Of a stretch of 64,000 nt of DNA, positions 34,132 to 43,105 are shown piece after piece; position 1 is the first letter of the stretch; each line of letters opens with the position of its first letter. A program made the translations under genes and the position numbers. Source of the stretch: Calothrix sp. NIES-3974. GTDB taxonomy: Bacteria; Cyanobacteriota; Cyanobacteriia; Cyanobacteriales; Nostocaceae. The stretch is from the NCBI RefSeq assembly GCF_002368395.1, contig NZ_AP018254.1, positions 5,766,001-5,830,000 on the forward strand. Reading direction: 5' to 3'. The notes below the pieces were generated by a model. It made no database searches and was not told the origin of the DNA. It was given only the letters and a program-made list of their open reading frames with translations.

Positions 34132-34710
34132 CTATTCCCTGTTTTCCGTTATCTCAAATTGATTAACGATGCGGTTTAATTCTTTGACTAACCAAGAATC
34201 AGGATTAGTTTCTAAAAATAATTCCAATAGAGTATGGTAATACCATAAAGTACCCGATTTTCCTCCGCTAAATCTATCCCAAGTTGCATCCCCATAGATA
34301 GATAAATCTTTCAAAATGCTCCGCGCATTATGTAACTTATCCGCAAGTGTAACCCGATTTACTGAAGCAGGAGCATGACGCAATTTTTTAATATATTCAG
34401 ACTTACGTTCCTTCCAAGGTGATTTAGGAATAGTATCCGTATCGGTACAACTATCAACTATTTCCACAACCCTTATTCCAAACATATTTAAAATTACTTC
34501 GCGGGTTTCCACTCCTCCCTGGTCTTCCACCGCATCATGTAATAATGCAGCGATCGCTTCGTCTTCATCCCCTCCATCTTCTAAAACCAGCGCTGCAACA
34601 CTGAGTAAATGGCTAATATAGGGAATATCACCCCCTTTTCGAGTTTGCTTCTGGTGTAATCGACTTGCATAAACTAAAGCTTGTTCAAAACGATTTGTTA
34701 ATTTCGACAT
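34132..34710 (-). CDS. HD-domain hydrolase, SpoT/MESH-like
   Basis: A 192-residue protein starting MSKLTNRFEQALVYASRLHQ. It has the HD superfamily residues: His33 in PYISHLL, LLHDAVEDQGG (His-Asp pair near 57-58), and Asp in TLADKLHNARSIL. This arrangement is that of the hydrolase domain of RelA/SpoT and small alarmone hydrolases, which remove the 3' diphosphate of (p)ppGpp. There is no synthetase, TGS or ACT domain. Type III CRISPR systems often carry a separate HD nuclease, but this protein looks more like the SpoT-type group. Substrate unknown. Confidence 0.8.
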   Translation of the reverse strand: MSKLTNRFEQALVYASRLHQKQTRKGGDIPYISHLLSVAALVLEDGGDEDEAIAALLHDAVEDQGGVETREVILNMFGIRVVEIVDSCTDTDTIPKSPWKERKSEYIKKLRHAPASVNRVTLADKLHNARSILKDLSIYGDATWDRFSGGKSGTLWYYHTLLELFLETNPDSWLVKELNRIVNQFEITENRE

Positions 34711-34748
34711 ATTAATTTGATTCCTATGTAAAGATGATAATTAATCCC

Positions 34749-34776
34749 GTAGAGACGCGACATATCGCGTCTCTAC
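34749..34776. repeat. Dispersed palindrome, GCGACATATCGC core
   Basis: A 28-bp hairpin with perfect GTAGAGAC/GTCTCTAC arms and one core mismatch. It lies between two minus-strand genes, the TIGR03985-type gene and the HD hydrolase, where it may act as an intercistronic terminator. Confidence 0.85.
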
Positions 34777-34815
34777 GCAATTATTTTGGGTTGACGAATT
34801 TTATTTTCCACATCC

Positions 34816-36321
34816 CTATTCCCGATAAAATTGATAGGTTTCGGTAATTTCCTTTGCCATTCGCTGACGCAAACTCCAGGGTAAAATTACCTCCACGTTT
34901 GGACCCCAAGCTCGCAAACGCATGACGATGTTATTATCATTTTGACGATAGTTAATTTTGCAATAAATGCTATTTTTATATGATTTTACCTGGGAAATTA
35001 GATATTTTTGTTCAGGTAATGAGGTTAATTTGGATTTGATTAAAGTTTGTACTTTTATCGAGTCAACTTTGATAAACATTTCATCTCTTTCTGTCCCTTG
35101 AATATTATTCGCGTAAAAATACTGGTTAAATCGCAATATTAATAATTCCTCTGGTTGATAAATATCAAATCCCCAAGCTTCTGACATTTTATTTTTAATA
35201 TCATTTGGACTGGGTGGATATTTTCCCCAACATTTATCAATGAGATGTTTAGGAATATGATATTTTTTATCTAATTCATCTCTTGATGGTGATAGGACTG
35301 ATAATTCTAAAATCCGGTCAAGTCGATAGTCGTACCAATTAATTTGTCTCCAAGCATCCTCTTCTTCTGGTCGCGGTATCTGTCCATAGGCAAATAAATA
35401 GGGTGCGCGTTGATAGTAGTAAATACAGACCGGATAAACAAGACAATCAATCGTATCTTGATAGAGTTTTGCACTACGATAGGTTAATTTGATAAATGGT
35501 ATTTTTTCCTGTTGCCATATCTGTTTCAATTGCTGTTGTAGGGATTCAACATGGTTATAGAGATGGGGGTGAATGATATATTCTGTATGGATGAAAAATC
35601 TTTGTACCCCATTTATAGGTTGGGATAGGGAATTATTAAATGCAGATAGTTCTTCATGGGTAAACTGCTCTCTATCTTTTTCTAGATAATTACCTGTAGA
35701 TGACAGAAAAATTTCTGGAAATTCGTCTATTTTTGTATAGACATCATTGCCATTTTTCTGTTTGACGTTTAACCAACCCAGATTCACCAAGGCTAGGAAA
35801 TCATTTTCCTGCAAATTACGACTAGTGACAGCGAATAACCTCCCATCTGTTAATGCTTTGGAAAAACGCTTAGATGCTTGCTGTTTATTTCCCGGATGAT
35901 TCTCTTGACAGCTACTACCCACCCCTGTCAATAATAGTTTCTCCAATTCCACAGATTCAATTTCATAGTATTTGCGAAATGTCTGACACCATTGACTTTT
36001 GTCAAGGCGTAAATACGATGAAAATAACCAATCAATTAATTTGCGACTACATCTACACTCTAAATCGTGTAAACTCGGAATCGAATCACGCGAATGATGC
36101 TTTTTGGCATCAATAAAAAATAAATTTCGCCATTCTAAAAATGTAAATTCCTCTGCCAATGGTAATTTTACATCGTCATTTTTACCTCCATATAAAGAAC
36201 GTAAAATCACCCATAATCTAACTGCTTTGGCTAAATTTTGCTTGAGAGAACCTGGTGTTAATAACTTTAAAACTTCAACTGTCGGAAGATAGTCAAAAAT
36301 TTCCTTCTTCTCTGTTATCAT
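34816..36321 (-). CDS. TIGR03985-type CRISPR-associated protein (WYL-like)
   Basis: A 501-residue protein that I match to the cyanobacterial CRISPR-associated TIGR03985 family: start ILDYLPTVEVLKLLTPGSL-like (here FDYLPTVEVLKLLTPGSLKQ), LPLAEEFTFLEWRNLFF, and the middle part CIYYYQRAPYLFAYGQI. The C-terminal half (about 285-495) has WYL-like beta-rich features, ending LRAWGPNVEVILPWSLRQRM. WYL proteins commonly bind nucleic-acid ligands and regulate CRISPR or defence genes. No catalytic motif is seen. It probably belongs to the same decayed locus as csx3, CARF and Cas10. Function inferred. Confidence 0.7.
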   Translation of the reverse strand: MITEKKEIFDYLPTVEVLKLLTPGSLKQNLAKAVRLWVILRSLYGGKNDDVKLPLAEEFTFLEWRNLFFIDAKKHHSRDSIPSLHDLECRCSRKLIDWLFSSYLRLDKSQWCQTFRKYYEIESVELEKLLLTGVGSSCQENHPGNKQQASKRFSKALTDGRLFAVTSRNLQENDFLALVNLGWLNVKQKNGNDVYTKIDEFPEIFLSSTGNYLEKDREQFTHEELSAFNNSLSQPINGVQRFFIHTEYIIHPHLYNHVESLQQQLKQIWQQEKIPFIKLTYRSAKLYQDTIDCLVYPVCIYYYQRAPYLFAYGQIPRPEEEDAWRQINWYDYRLDRILELSVLSPSRDELDKKYHIPKHLIDKCWGKYPPSPNDIKNKMSEAWGFDIYQPEELLILRFNQYFYANNIQGTERDEMFIKVDSIKVQTLIKSKLTSLPEQKYLISQVKSYKNSIYCKINYRQNDNNIVMRLRAWGPNVEVILPWSLRQRMAKEITETYQFYRE

Positions 36322-36443
36322 CGCTGTCGCTGCTGGTTGGTAGATATTTATAGATTAGCAGTGGATGGAATTGGCTATTTCCATATTTCCAGACGGGTGT
36401 TACCGAATACAAATATGAGTTGAATATTTTATGTCGTGTATAA

Positions 36444-36472
36444 GTAGAGACCTAGCACCGCTACGTCTCTAC
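36444..36472. repeat. Dispersed palindrome, CTAGCACCGCTACG core
   Basis: GTAGAGAC and GTCTCTAC arms are perfect; the core has diverged. Confidence 0.8.
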
Positions 36473-36548
36473 AATAATTACGATTATTACGATAATTTTG
36501 GTTTTAATACAAAATGTAAATAATTATAATTTATGTCCAAATTTAGTA

Positions 36549-36577
36549 GTAAAGACGTGGCATCGCTATGTCTCTAC
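36549..36577. repeat. Dispersed palindrome, GTGGCATCGCTATG core
   Basis: GTAAAGAC and GTCTCTAC arms with an imperfect core related to GTAGCGATGCTAC. Confidence 0.75.
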
Positions 36578-36622
36578 TTTCGTGTATACTTAATTCTGTA
36601 TTGTCTAATTTAGGTATCAGCA

Positions 36623-36910
36623 GTGCTAGAAATAATTGGTGTAATAATTCGGCTGATTCGTCCTTTTTTAGTACCGATTTGTTTTGTGACTGCGTGGGGT
36701 ATTTTAGGTATGGCGCTCTGGAGTATGTGGAGTGCTGCCCGTGATAGTATTACCACGGCAAAAAAAATGCATCAAATCCCCTGTGCCAATTGTCAATTTT
36801 TTACAGATGATTATCGACTCAAGTGTACGGTTCATCCCTATATTGCGAATACGGAAGCTGCTATCGATTGTGCTGATTTTCAAGTAAAGCCGAATTCGTA
36901 CTGGTATTAA
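36623..36910 (+). CDS. Conserved small membrane protein with Cys-rich cytosolic tail
   Basis: A 95-residue protein starting with GTG. A long hydrophobic segment (about 4-38) is followed by a soluble tail with CANCQFF (two Cys, spacing CxxC), LKCTVHP and DCADF. The four cysteines plus a His suggest a metal- or cluster-binding knot. I recall similar hypothetical proteins across cyanobacteria but no function. It is encoded alone. Confidence 0.6.
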   Translation: MLEIIGVIIRLIRPFLVPICFVTAWGILGMALWSMWSAARDSITTAKKMHQIPCANCQFFTDDYRLKCTVHPYIANTEAAIDCADFQVKPNSYWY

Positions 36911-37048
36911 GATTTCTCGTAATGATGCATTTGCTATATTCTGAAGGGTGGAGGACAGGAAAGTCAATAAAATTTGACTTCTCACCTTAGTCCGATTGAT
37001 TGCGATCGCCTATTGTTTGCCGACTATGGATGAAAACATGACATTTCT

Positions 37049-37076
37049 GTACAGACGCGACATGTCACGTCTGTAC
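37049..37076. repeat. Dispersed palindrome, GCGACATGTCAC core
   Basis: GTACAGAC/GTCTGTAC arms are perfect and the core has one mismatch. It lies 25 bp beyond the stop of the following minus-strand gene and could serve as its terminator. Confidence 0.8.
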
Positions 37077-37100
37077 TATCGAAAATATCAGAAATCTTCC

Positions 37101-37529
37101 CTATGGCATTGCATCAAATCGAAACTCAGTTCCCGTCCGTAATCGATTAGGATTCATTTGGGGAGACATGAGGATTGAAGAATTGTAGGGATTGGGTAAA
37201 TCGGGGGTACGAATGTAGGGGTCATTGGTTGCTTGTTGTACTAGCAGGTCTTTGTATACCTTATTAATCAATTCCGCATCACGAGCAATTTCATTTTCGG
37301 GGAAAGAATTACGGAATAGGGTCCCAGGACCTAATAACCAATCAATTTCCCGACGGAAGGAATTATTGCGGTAAAAATCGGGACTATTCTTAAAGTATGC
37401 GCGTTCGATCACATCGCTTGCGGTTTCGTATAGTGATGGTTCCTGTTCTCTTGCTGAAACTACTGTGGATGAAGCAAAGGTGGCGGCTAATACAAGTAGA
37501 CTACCCCAGGTTGGAAATTGACGACGCAT
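37101..37529 (-). CDS. Secreted or periplasmic protein of unknown function
   Basis: A 142-residue protein. The ATG at 37529 is preferred because AGGAG lies about 10 bp upstream; a GTG four codons earlier abuts that site. The signal peptide MRRQFPTWGSLLVLAATFAS ends near VVSA-R. The mature part contains YETASDVIERAYFKNSPDFY, REIDWLLGPGTLF and PENEIARDAELINKVYKDLL. It looks like a conserved cyanobacterial hypothetical protein. No catalytic motif is visible. Confidence 0.65.
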   Translation of the reverse strand: MRRQFPTWGSLLVLAATFASSTVVSAREQEPSLYETASDVIERAYFKNSPDFYRNNSFRREIDWLLGPGTLFRNSFPENEIARDAELINKVYKDLLVQQATNDPYIRTPDLPNPYNSSILMSPQMNPNRLRTGTEFRFDAMP

Positions 37530-37644
37530 GGTATTGGTCACTCCTAAAAATATATTGAGTTCAGCACAGATTAAATTATGCTGAATAGAAGAACTCGAAT
37601 CGCGAGTTTAACCTTTGGTGTAGCACAACCCTTGACGATTTGTA

Positions 37645-38292
37645 ATGACCTATTCCACGGAAAATTCTCCGCAAAATTCCCCCAAGAGCGCAAATACGGA
37701 CTTAAATACGGCACGATTCTCTACAGGAGAAGTTTTGCGATCGCAATTACTCGATTTGATTTGTCAGCAAGCCTATCAGGAGGGTGATTTTACCCTTTCT
37801 TCGGGACAAAGCAGTAAGTACTACATTAACTGCAAACTTGTCACCCTCAACCCTTTCGGAGCTTTAGCAGTTGGACGAATCATTTTAGACTTATTACCTC
37901 CCCAAACCGATGCAGTCGCAGGATTAACCCTAGGTGCAGACCCCATCGTCAGCGCTGTCAGCGTTGTTTCTGCCTATGAAAACCGTCCCATTTCCGCTCT
38001 CATTATCCGTAAGGAAGCTAAGGGACACGGAACCCAAGCCTACATCGAAGGGCCAATTTTAGCCCCTGGAGCTAACATCGTGGTATTAGAGGATGTGGTG
38101 ACAACCGGACAATCAGCCATGAAAGCCGTCACCCGACTCCGAGATGCAGGATATACTGTACATCAGGTAATTTCCCTCGTAGACCGTAAACAAGGAGGGG
38201 CTGAATTTTATCAATCCCAGGGTCTAGAATTTACTGCCATTTACCCCATTGAAGATATTCAACAAAGGTATAAACAACTGGTCAAGCAGTAA
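37645..38292 (+). CDS. pyrE: Orotate phosphoribosyltransferase
   Basis: A 215-residue type I phosphoribosyltransferase that joins orotate and PRPP to give orotidine 5'-phosphate in pyrimidine synthesis. The PRPP-binding motif VVLEDVVTTGQSA is clear, with the conserved SSGQSSKYYINCKL, GLTLGADPIVSAV and RKEAKGHGTQAYIEG flexible loop. The N-terminal extension (1-28) is Ser/Asn-rich and probably disordered. It is transcribed with tenA, 152 bp apart, but a palindrome separates them. Confidence 0.95.
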   Translation: MTYSTENSPQNSPKSANTDLNTARFSTGEVLRSQLLDLICQQAYQEGDFTLSSGQSSKYYINCKLVTLNPFGALAVGRIILDLLPPQTDAVAGLTLGADPIVSAVSVVSAYENRPISALIIRKEAKGHGTQAYIEGPILAPGANIVVLEDVVTTGQSAMKAVTRLRDAGYTVHQVISLVDRKQGGAEFYQSQGLEFTAIYPIEDIQQRYKQLVKQ

Positions 38293-38295
38293 TGA

Positions 38296-38348
38296 TATCG
38301 TATATATTTATCGTATATATTGTAGAGACGCGACATGCCGCGTCTAAC
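38296..38348. repeat. Tandem ATCGTATATAT repeat followed by palindrome
   Basis: Two direct copies of ATCGTATATATTTATCG-type sequence (38296-38320) precede a GTAGAGACGCGACATGCCGC copy of the family (38322-38348) with a decayed right arm. Located just after the pyrE stop. Confidence 0.7.
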
Positions 38349-38444
38349 AAATACATCCCATCCGCAAAACGCATGTATATGTAGCCAATATTTTGAGAAT
38401 TGGTATTAGAATTGTGAGCAGAAATTGCCAATCAAGATGCAAAA

Positions 38445-39074
38445 ATGTCCATTTCCCAAGAACTTTGGTTACTTAATCAAGATTTAGCCCAAGCTTGTCT
38501 GCACCATCCTTTTGTCCAGGGAATTGCCACAGGAAATCTTCCCCAAGAAAAATTTGCCTATTACGTAGGACAGGATACTTTTTTTCTGCAAGCATTCGCT
38601 CGTGCTTATAGTATTGCTGCGGCAAAATCCCCAAATTTTCAGATTTTGACAACTTTTCACAATCTTGCAGGTGGAGTTCTCCAGGAATTGCAACTTCACC
38701 AAAGTTATGCTCAAAAGTGGGGAGTGGATTTACACAACATTACACCAGATATTGCCACCAGACGCTACACAGATTTTTTACTCGCTACCGCTTGGGGTGG
38801 AGATGTGGGAATGACCGCAGCAGCAATGTCCCCCTGTATGGCATTGTACGGATTTTTAGGACGGGAATTAGCAAAAGCTGGTATTCCCCAGCACGATTAT
38901 TCCGATTGGATCGAGACCTATAGCAGTGATGATTTCAAGTTTCTCGTCGCAGAATTGGAAACTGTGGTGGATAAATATGGCAGTAAAAATGATATATTAG
39001 GCGATACCTATCGTTATGGTATGTTATGCGAGCTTGATTTTTTTAGTAGTGCCCACAATTTTCAGGGATTTTAA
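38445..39074 (+). CDS. tenA: TenA-family thiaminase II / aminopyrimidine aminohydrolase
   Basis: A 209-residue all-helical protein of the TenA family, which hydrolyses aminopyrimidine breakdown products of thiamin so that the pyrimidine can be salvaged. Expected active-site residues are present: Asp44, Cys131 in MSPCMALYGFLG, and Glu196 near the C-terminus (MLCELDFF). Fully normal length. No TPP riboswitch was recognised upstream. Confidence 0.9.
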   Translation: MSISQELWLLNQDLAQACLHHPFVQGIATGNLPQEKFAYYVGQDTFFLQAFARAYSIAAAKSPNFQILTTFHNLAGGVLQELQLHQSYAQKWGVDLHNITPDIATRRYTDFLLATAWGGDVGMTAAAMSPCMALYGFLGRELAKAGIPQHDYSDWIETYSSDDFKFLVAELETVVDKYGSKNDILGDTYRYGMLCELDFFSSAHNFQGF

Positions 39075-39259
39075 GTCTGTTAAATCACTCTTGAGCAACT
39101 TCGTTGAGGAGTTCAAAAAGCCAAACAAAATATCCCAACAAAATATTTAAGAGTCATAAAAGAACTCTCAGAGAATGTTTTTTAAGTATTAATCATCACT
39201 ATTTTGACTATCCTCCTGACTCGGAACATGGGGTTATAAAGCTAATTTTTTCTTCGAGA

Positions 39260-39286
39260 GTACAGACGCGACATGTCGCGTCTCTC
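39260..39286. repeat. Dispersed palindrome, GCGACATGTCGC core
   Basis: Perfect 12-bp core with GTACAGAC and GTCTCTC arms. Confidence 0.85.
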
Positions 39287-39642
39287 CCTGCTCCCAAAAA
39301 TGATAATTCCAGTATTCAAAATGACTTTTTAATTAGGCGAAATCATACCATCAGCCGAAATACAAATTCTCAGGATAAAACTTAATAGAAATGCTCCAAT
39401 AGTTAACCAATATTTATTCATCATAAATTTATTAATAAGCTGTTTTTTATAAATTTTATTCATATTTTGATGAAAAGATATATTTAATCAAAAGATGCGC
39501 ATTTTTGAGTTTGTAGGAACCTGAAAAAATTGCAAAACCTGCAAAATCAAGGTTTTAATCGGATTCAACAGACCCTACATAGGGATTACTAGGATTAAGA
39601 AAAAGGGAGCAACTAAAATACCCTCTAATTCTTGCAAGACAT

Positions 39643-39688
39643 GGAGACGCGATATATCACGTGCAAGAAACGCGATATATCGTGTCTT
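39643..39688. repeat. Double/rearranged palindrome copy
   Basis: Two cores, GCGATATATCAC and GCGATATATCGT, flank GTGCAAGAAA, with CTTGCAAGAC just before. This looks like a copy inserted into, or recombined with, another. Confidence 0.75.
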
Positions 39689-39877
39689 TACTATATTTTT
39701 CGCAAGCCCTATCTTATAGATATACTACCCATCCATCGTAAATTTATATCGTTTCACCCTCAGAGGTTTTACCCGGATTTATCACAAGTTTAGTTATAAG
39801 CTTTGAGTAATGGATTGATTTTACTTCTACTCCCAAAAAATGAGAATTGAAGTCAAAACTTCCTACCTCTGTTGAGA

Positions 39878-40888
39878 TTAACTAGCAGTTTTCAAAACCT
39901 CCGGATGTCCTAAACGCACATATTTAGGTATAACCAAGGATTCTGAACCAGAACTAGCTAAAGAATACTTGAGAATCAGTGATTCTTTAGACGCATTACA
40001 GGAACCTTTCACTGTCACAGTTTTGCTTTCATCACAAGTTATTTGAGCTTGATGTAAGTAATGATAGCCATCTGTTGTTTCAAAGCTGATTTCCCCCAGC
40101 ATCAAACTATTATTCTGGTTTTGCTCGCTAATTCTACCCATAATTTTATAATCAAACCAATCCCATCCGTGGGATAAAATTAATTCCCGTTCTAATACCT
40201 GTAAAGGTGGGGGTAAAATACTCCAACCGCGATAAACCCGTTGAAATAATTCCACACTTCCAACCCGCAGCAAAATCTCTCGAAATGCTTCTATATCTAA
40301 CCGACCATAGTAGCGTCCATCGGATAAATCAATCGCTGTTGGAGCAAATCTGTGTCCACCAAAATGACTCGATTTCCAAATTTTAATATGTTGCAGTTTT
40401 AAATCACTAATTAAAGCTGAAGCTGCATAGAAAAAGGGATTACCATAACGAGAACAACATTTATCATGACTACCGTGGGTACAAACTAATATATCCCTTG
40501 TCACTTCAGATGTAATTTCGTCACTGGTGTCTCCTAACCACAACCATTTACGAATAATTAGGGCTACTTCTTCTATTTTTTTTAACTTAAATTCATGTTT
40601 TCGATAGTGGTTAGCAAATTCATGTTCCCGTTGATATATTAGTAAACTTTTCTCCTCACGCCTATGGGATTCATTATCAGAAATTAGCAATAGTTTAATG
40701 GGTAATCGATTATACTTAATTTCCTGCGCTAATAACTGTAAATTTTCAGGAACCCATTTCGATTCCAAGGCATTGTAAGCCCAAGGTTGGGGACACTCTA
40801 TTAATATATATGCTTGATAATAGTTGGCGCTACCAATTATATCTTCTTGAATTTCGCGGGAATGGTCGGAACAAAAAAACATACTCAT
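39878..40888 (-). CDS. Sucrase/ferredoxin-like (Apd1-type) thioredoxin-fold protein
   Basis: A 336-residue protein of the sucrase/ferredoxin-like family. It has FCSDHS near the start, the motif ILVCTHGSHDKCCSRYGNPF, and SSHFGGHRFAPTAIDL. The Cys and His residues in these two motifs resemble those ligating the [2Fe-2S] cluster in yeast Apd1 and thioredoxin-like ferredoxins. The C-terminal 240-330 is a small beta domain. It is probably a redox protein in the cytosol; the physiological partner is unknown. The old sucrase label in this family is not reliable. Confidence 0.8.
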   Translation of the reverse strand: MSMFFCSDHSREIQEDIIGSANYYQAYILIECPQPWAYNALESKWVPENLQLLAQEIKYNRLPIKLLLISDNESHRREEKSLLIYQREHEFANHYRKHEFKLKKIEEVALIIRKWLWLGDTSDEITSEVTRDILVCTHGSHDKCCSRYGNPFFYAASALISDLKLQHIKIWKSSHFGGHRFAPTAIDLSDGRYYGRLDIEAFREILLRVGSVELFQRVYRGWSILPPPLQVLERELILSHGWDWFDYKIMGRISEQNQNNSLMLGEISFETTDGYHYLHQAQITCDESKTVTVKGSCNASKESLILKYSLASSGSESLVIPKYVRLGHPEVLKTAS

Positions 40889-41967
40889 GACTCTTGTTAG
40901 ATTTTTATATTGAATGTTTTATGGATTCATAGGCAAAGCTTTATAGATATAATCACCCCATTCAGACTGAAATTTAATTCACTTTTTTATTTGCCTTATA
41001 TCATTAGTAATTTATAACTTGTTGTTTGTGTATATCATATAAGTTAATTTCATTCATCTACCAGTAAATATAGTTTTTCAAATTATGTCCTATTCATACC
41101 TGAAAATTAAGTTAGGCAGTGAACTAACCGAGCAAGTCTAATACTTAAGCTAATTCTGAAGTTGCTCACTTGTCCAGATAATCATACTTAGTAATGATTA
41201 TTCGGATTAAATTTAACATTTTGAATACTGACAATATACTCTAAAAAACTCATTTTTGTGAGAATTAATGCAATTAATTCTCAATATATCCATAGAAAAA
41301 ATCTATCCTCCTGACGGATAGTAAAGTTGACGACAATGAGAATCTATTCATTTATCGCGGCAAAGCTATCCACCTTTTAGATGGGATATAAATGTCTGCG
41401 TAGGCATCAAAGCCACCGAAAATAGCTGTTTTTGGTAGACGACATCTAGGGGATCAATTTTTTCCAATCTAGCCGATCTTGGCAATAAAAGCAAGTATTT
41501 CTCAATATACCAGGATGGATATAAATTAAGTTTTGATGAGAAAAATATTAATAATAGATTAAATTTGGGCAATAAAGGGAGTGATGAGATAGCGATCGCC
41601 GAATCAAGCCTATAAATTACTGAAAAATAATGGCATTAAACTTAACTCCCAAATCATCCGCACCAACCAAGACCTTGAGTCGAGGCTACCAACAGCGTAT
41701 ACTGTTCGACTGGCAATACATCGCGTACCATCCCAGAAATTTGCCGGGAATAGGGAGCAGGGGAAATGATGGGTGATTCAACCTTGTACAGACGACCTGT
41801 CGGGTCGTCTCTCCCTCTCGATTTGAGGAATTTGTGAGAAATACAGGTATTGCGAATATTGGCTTGTCCACACCCTGATATTCCCTCAAAAAAGCTAGTT
41901 TCTGGGATTAATGAACGGTGTTCTAGGTGCGTTTTTGTTCAATCCAAAATCTAAAATCCAAAATCCT
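40889..41967. other. Long spacer before speE
   Basis: No supported gene over more than 1 kb. It contains the palindrome at 41786-41814, the GAGAAATACAGGTATTGCGA-like block near 41834 shared with the csx3 upstream region, and the CCAAAATCTAAAATCC-type words just before speE. A 68-residue minus-strand frame (41366-41572) has no recognisable features. Confidence 0.5.
41786..41814. repeat. Dispersed palindrome, GACCTGTCGGGTC core
   Basis: GTACAGACGA/TCGTCTCTCC arms; the core has one mismatch. Confidence 0.85.
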
Positions 41968-42855
41968 ATGGCTATCCTCGACCAATTCAACCCCCAGGAA
42001 TGGGTAATCGACACTAATGGAAAAACAGCGCTCTCAATCCGGATTAAGGGGGAACCCCTATTTCAAGAGACATCCCCCTACCAAACAGTAGAAGTTTTTG
42101 ATACCTATGACCGAGGAAAAATGCTGACGATTGACCGGATGGTCATGTGTACGGAAGCGGATGAGGCTAATTATCACGAAATGATAGTGCATGTGCCCAT
42201 GTTTACCCATCCTAATATTAAAGATGTATTGGTAATTGGAGCCGGAGATGGAGGAACGATTAGGGAATTAATGCGTCATCCGGGAATTGAACGGGTGACA
42301 ATGGTGGAAATTGACGAAGTAGTAGTGCGTGCTTCTCAGCAATTTTTGCCGAATATTTCCTCTGCTTTGAACCATCCCAAATTAAACCTACTGATTGATG
42401 ATGGGATTAAATTTGTCGAAAATGCAGCGAGCGACAGTTATGATTTAGTCATCATTGACTCCTCCGACCCCGTTGGTCCTTCGGAGGGACTATTTAGTCA
42501 ATCATTTTACGAACACGTTTATCGGTGTTTGCGTCCCGGTGGAGTCGTAACCATTCAAAGTGAGTCCCCATTATTCCATCCCGACGCATTTGTCGATTTG
42601 AATCAATGCTTGAAACAGGTCTTTGGGAAGGATTTAGTCCATTGCTATTTAGTGTATATACCCATGTACCCCACAGGAATGTGGAGTTTGACCTATTGTT
42701 CCAAACAAGGACCTCATCCGCTTCACGACTTTGACCGGGAAAAAGCGATCGCATTTACCCAGCAACATGATTTAAGCTATTACAATCCGGATATCCATCA
42801 AGCTGCATTTGCCTTACCAACGTACATCCAAGCCAAAATTCAGTCCAGCAAATAA
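41968..42855 (+). CDS. speE: Polyamine aminopropyltransferase (spermidine synthase)
   Basis: A 295-residue enzyme. The ATG at 41968 (MAILDQFNPQEW) is the conserved start; the upstream 19 codons are repetitive spacer. It transfers an aminopropyl group from decarboxylated SAM to putrescine. The Rossmann motif VIGAGDGGTIRE (89-100), VEIDE, and the catalytic YDLVIIDSSDPVGPSEGLF are present. Length is normal. It is monocistronic. Confidence 0.93.
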   Translation: MAILDQFNPQEWVIDTNGKTALSIRIKGEPLFQETSPYQTVEVFDTYDRGKMLTIDRMVMCTEADEANYHEMIVHVPMFTHPNIKDVLVIGAGDGGTIRELMRHPGIERVTMVEIDEVVVRASQQFLPNISSALNHPKLNLLIDDGIKFVENAASDSYDLVIIDSSDPVGPSEGLFSQSFYEHVYRCLRPGGVVTIQSESPLFHPDAFVDLNQCLKQVFGKDLVHCYLVYIPMYPTGMWSLTYCSKQGPHPLHDFDREKAIAFTQQHDLSYYNPDIHQAAFALPTYIQAKIQSSK

Positions 42856-43033
42856 CCCCAAACCAAAGTTAATTGTGCAGGTACACACCCATCTTTTGGA
42901 TTTGCAGCAAATCCCTAAAACTTTCAGGGAATTGGGAGTTGTAGGAAAATCAACCCGTTGTACCAGTTAGTTCTCCATGTCGTTTGGACACAACCAAACC
43001 ATGTAAATATATGATTCCTACTCCCGACACCCT

Positions 43034-43062
43034 GTAGAGACGACCCGACGGGTCGTCTCTAC
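43034..43062. repeat. Dispersed palindrome, GACCCGACGGGTC core, perfect copy
   Basis: Fully symmetric arms GTAGAGACGA and TCGTCTCTAC. It lies 44 bp before the DUF2993 start, inside its leader. Confidence 0.9.
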
Positions 43063-43105
43063 TCCTGTATCCTGCATTCTGTGTCCTGCTTTCTCAGTTA
43101 AATTT

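Larger units (their letters stand above)
36322..36622. other. Spacer with two palindromes
   Basis: It holds the palindromes at 36444-36472 and 36549-36577. No gene is seen. Confidence 0.6.
39075..39877. other. Long spacer with repeat elements
   Basis: No gene is supported. It has palindromes at 39260-39286 and 39643-39688, and the ACCCGGATTTATCACAAGT repeat at about 39771-39790 shared with the csx3 upstream region. Confidence 0.6.

Noticed and set aside
39104-39385. 93-residue frame after tenA
   Set aside because: It runs through a palindromic repeat and has no protein-like features or good start.
41366-41572. 68-residue minus-strand frame before speE
   Set aside because: No motif, no ribosome site and no support from context.
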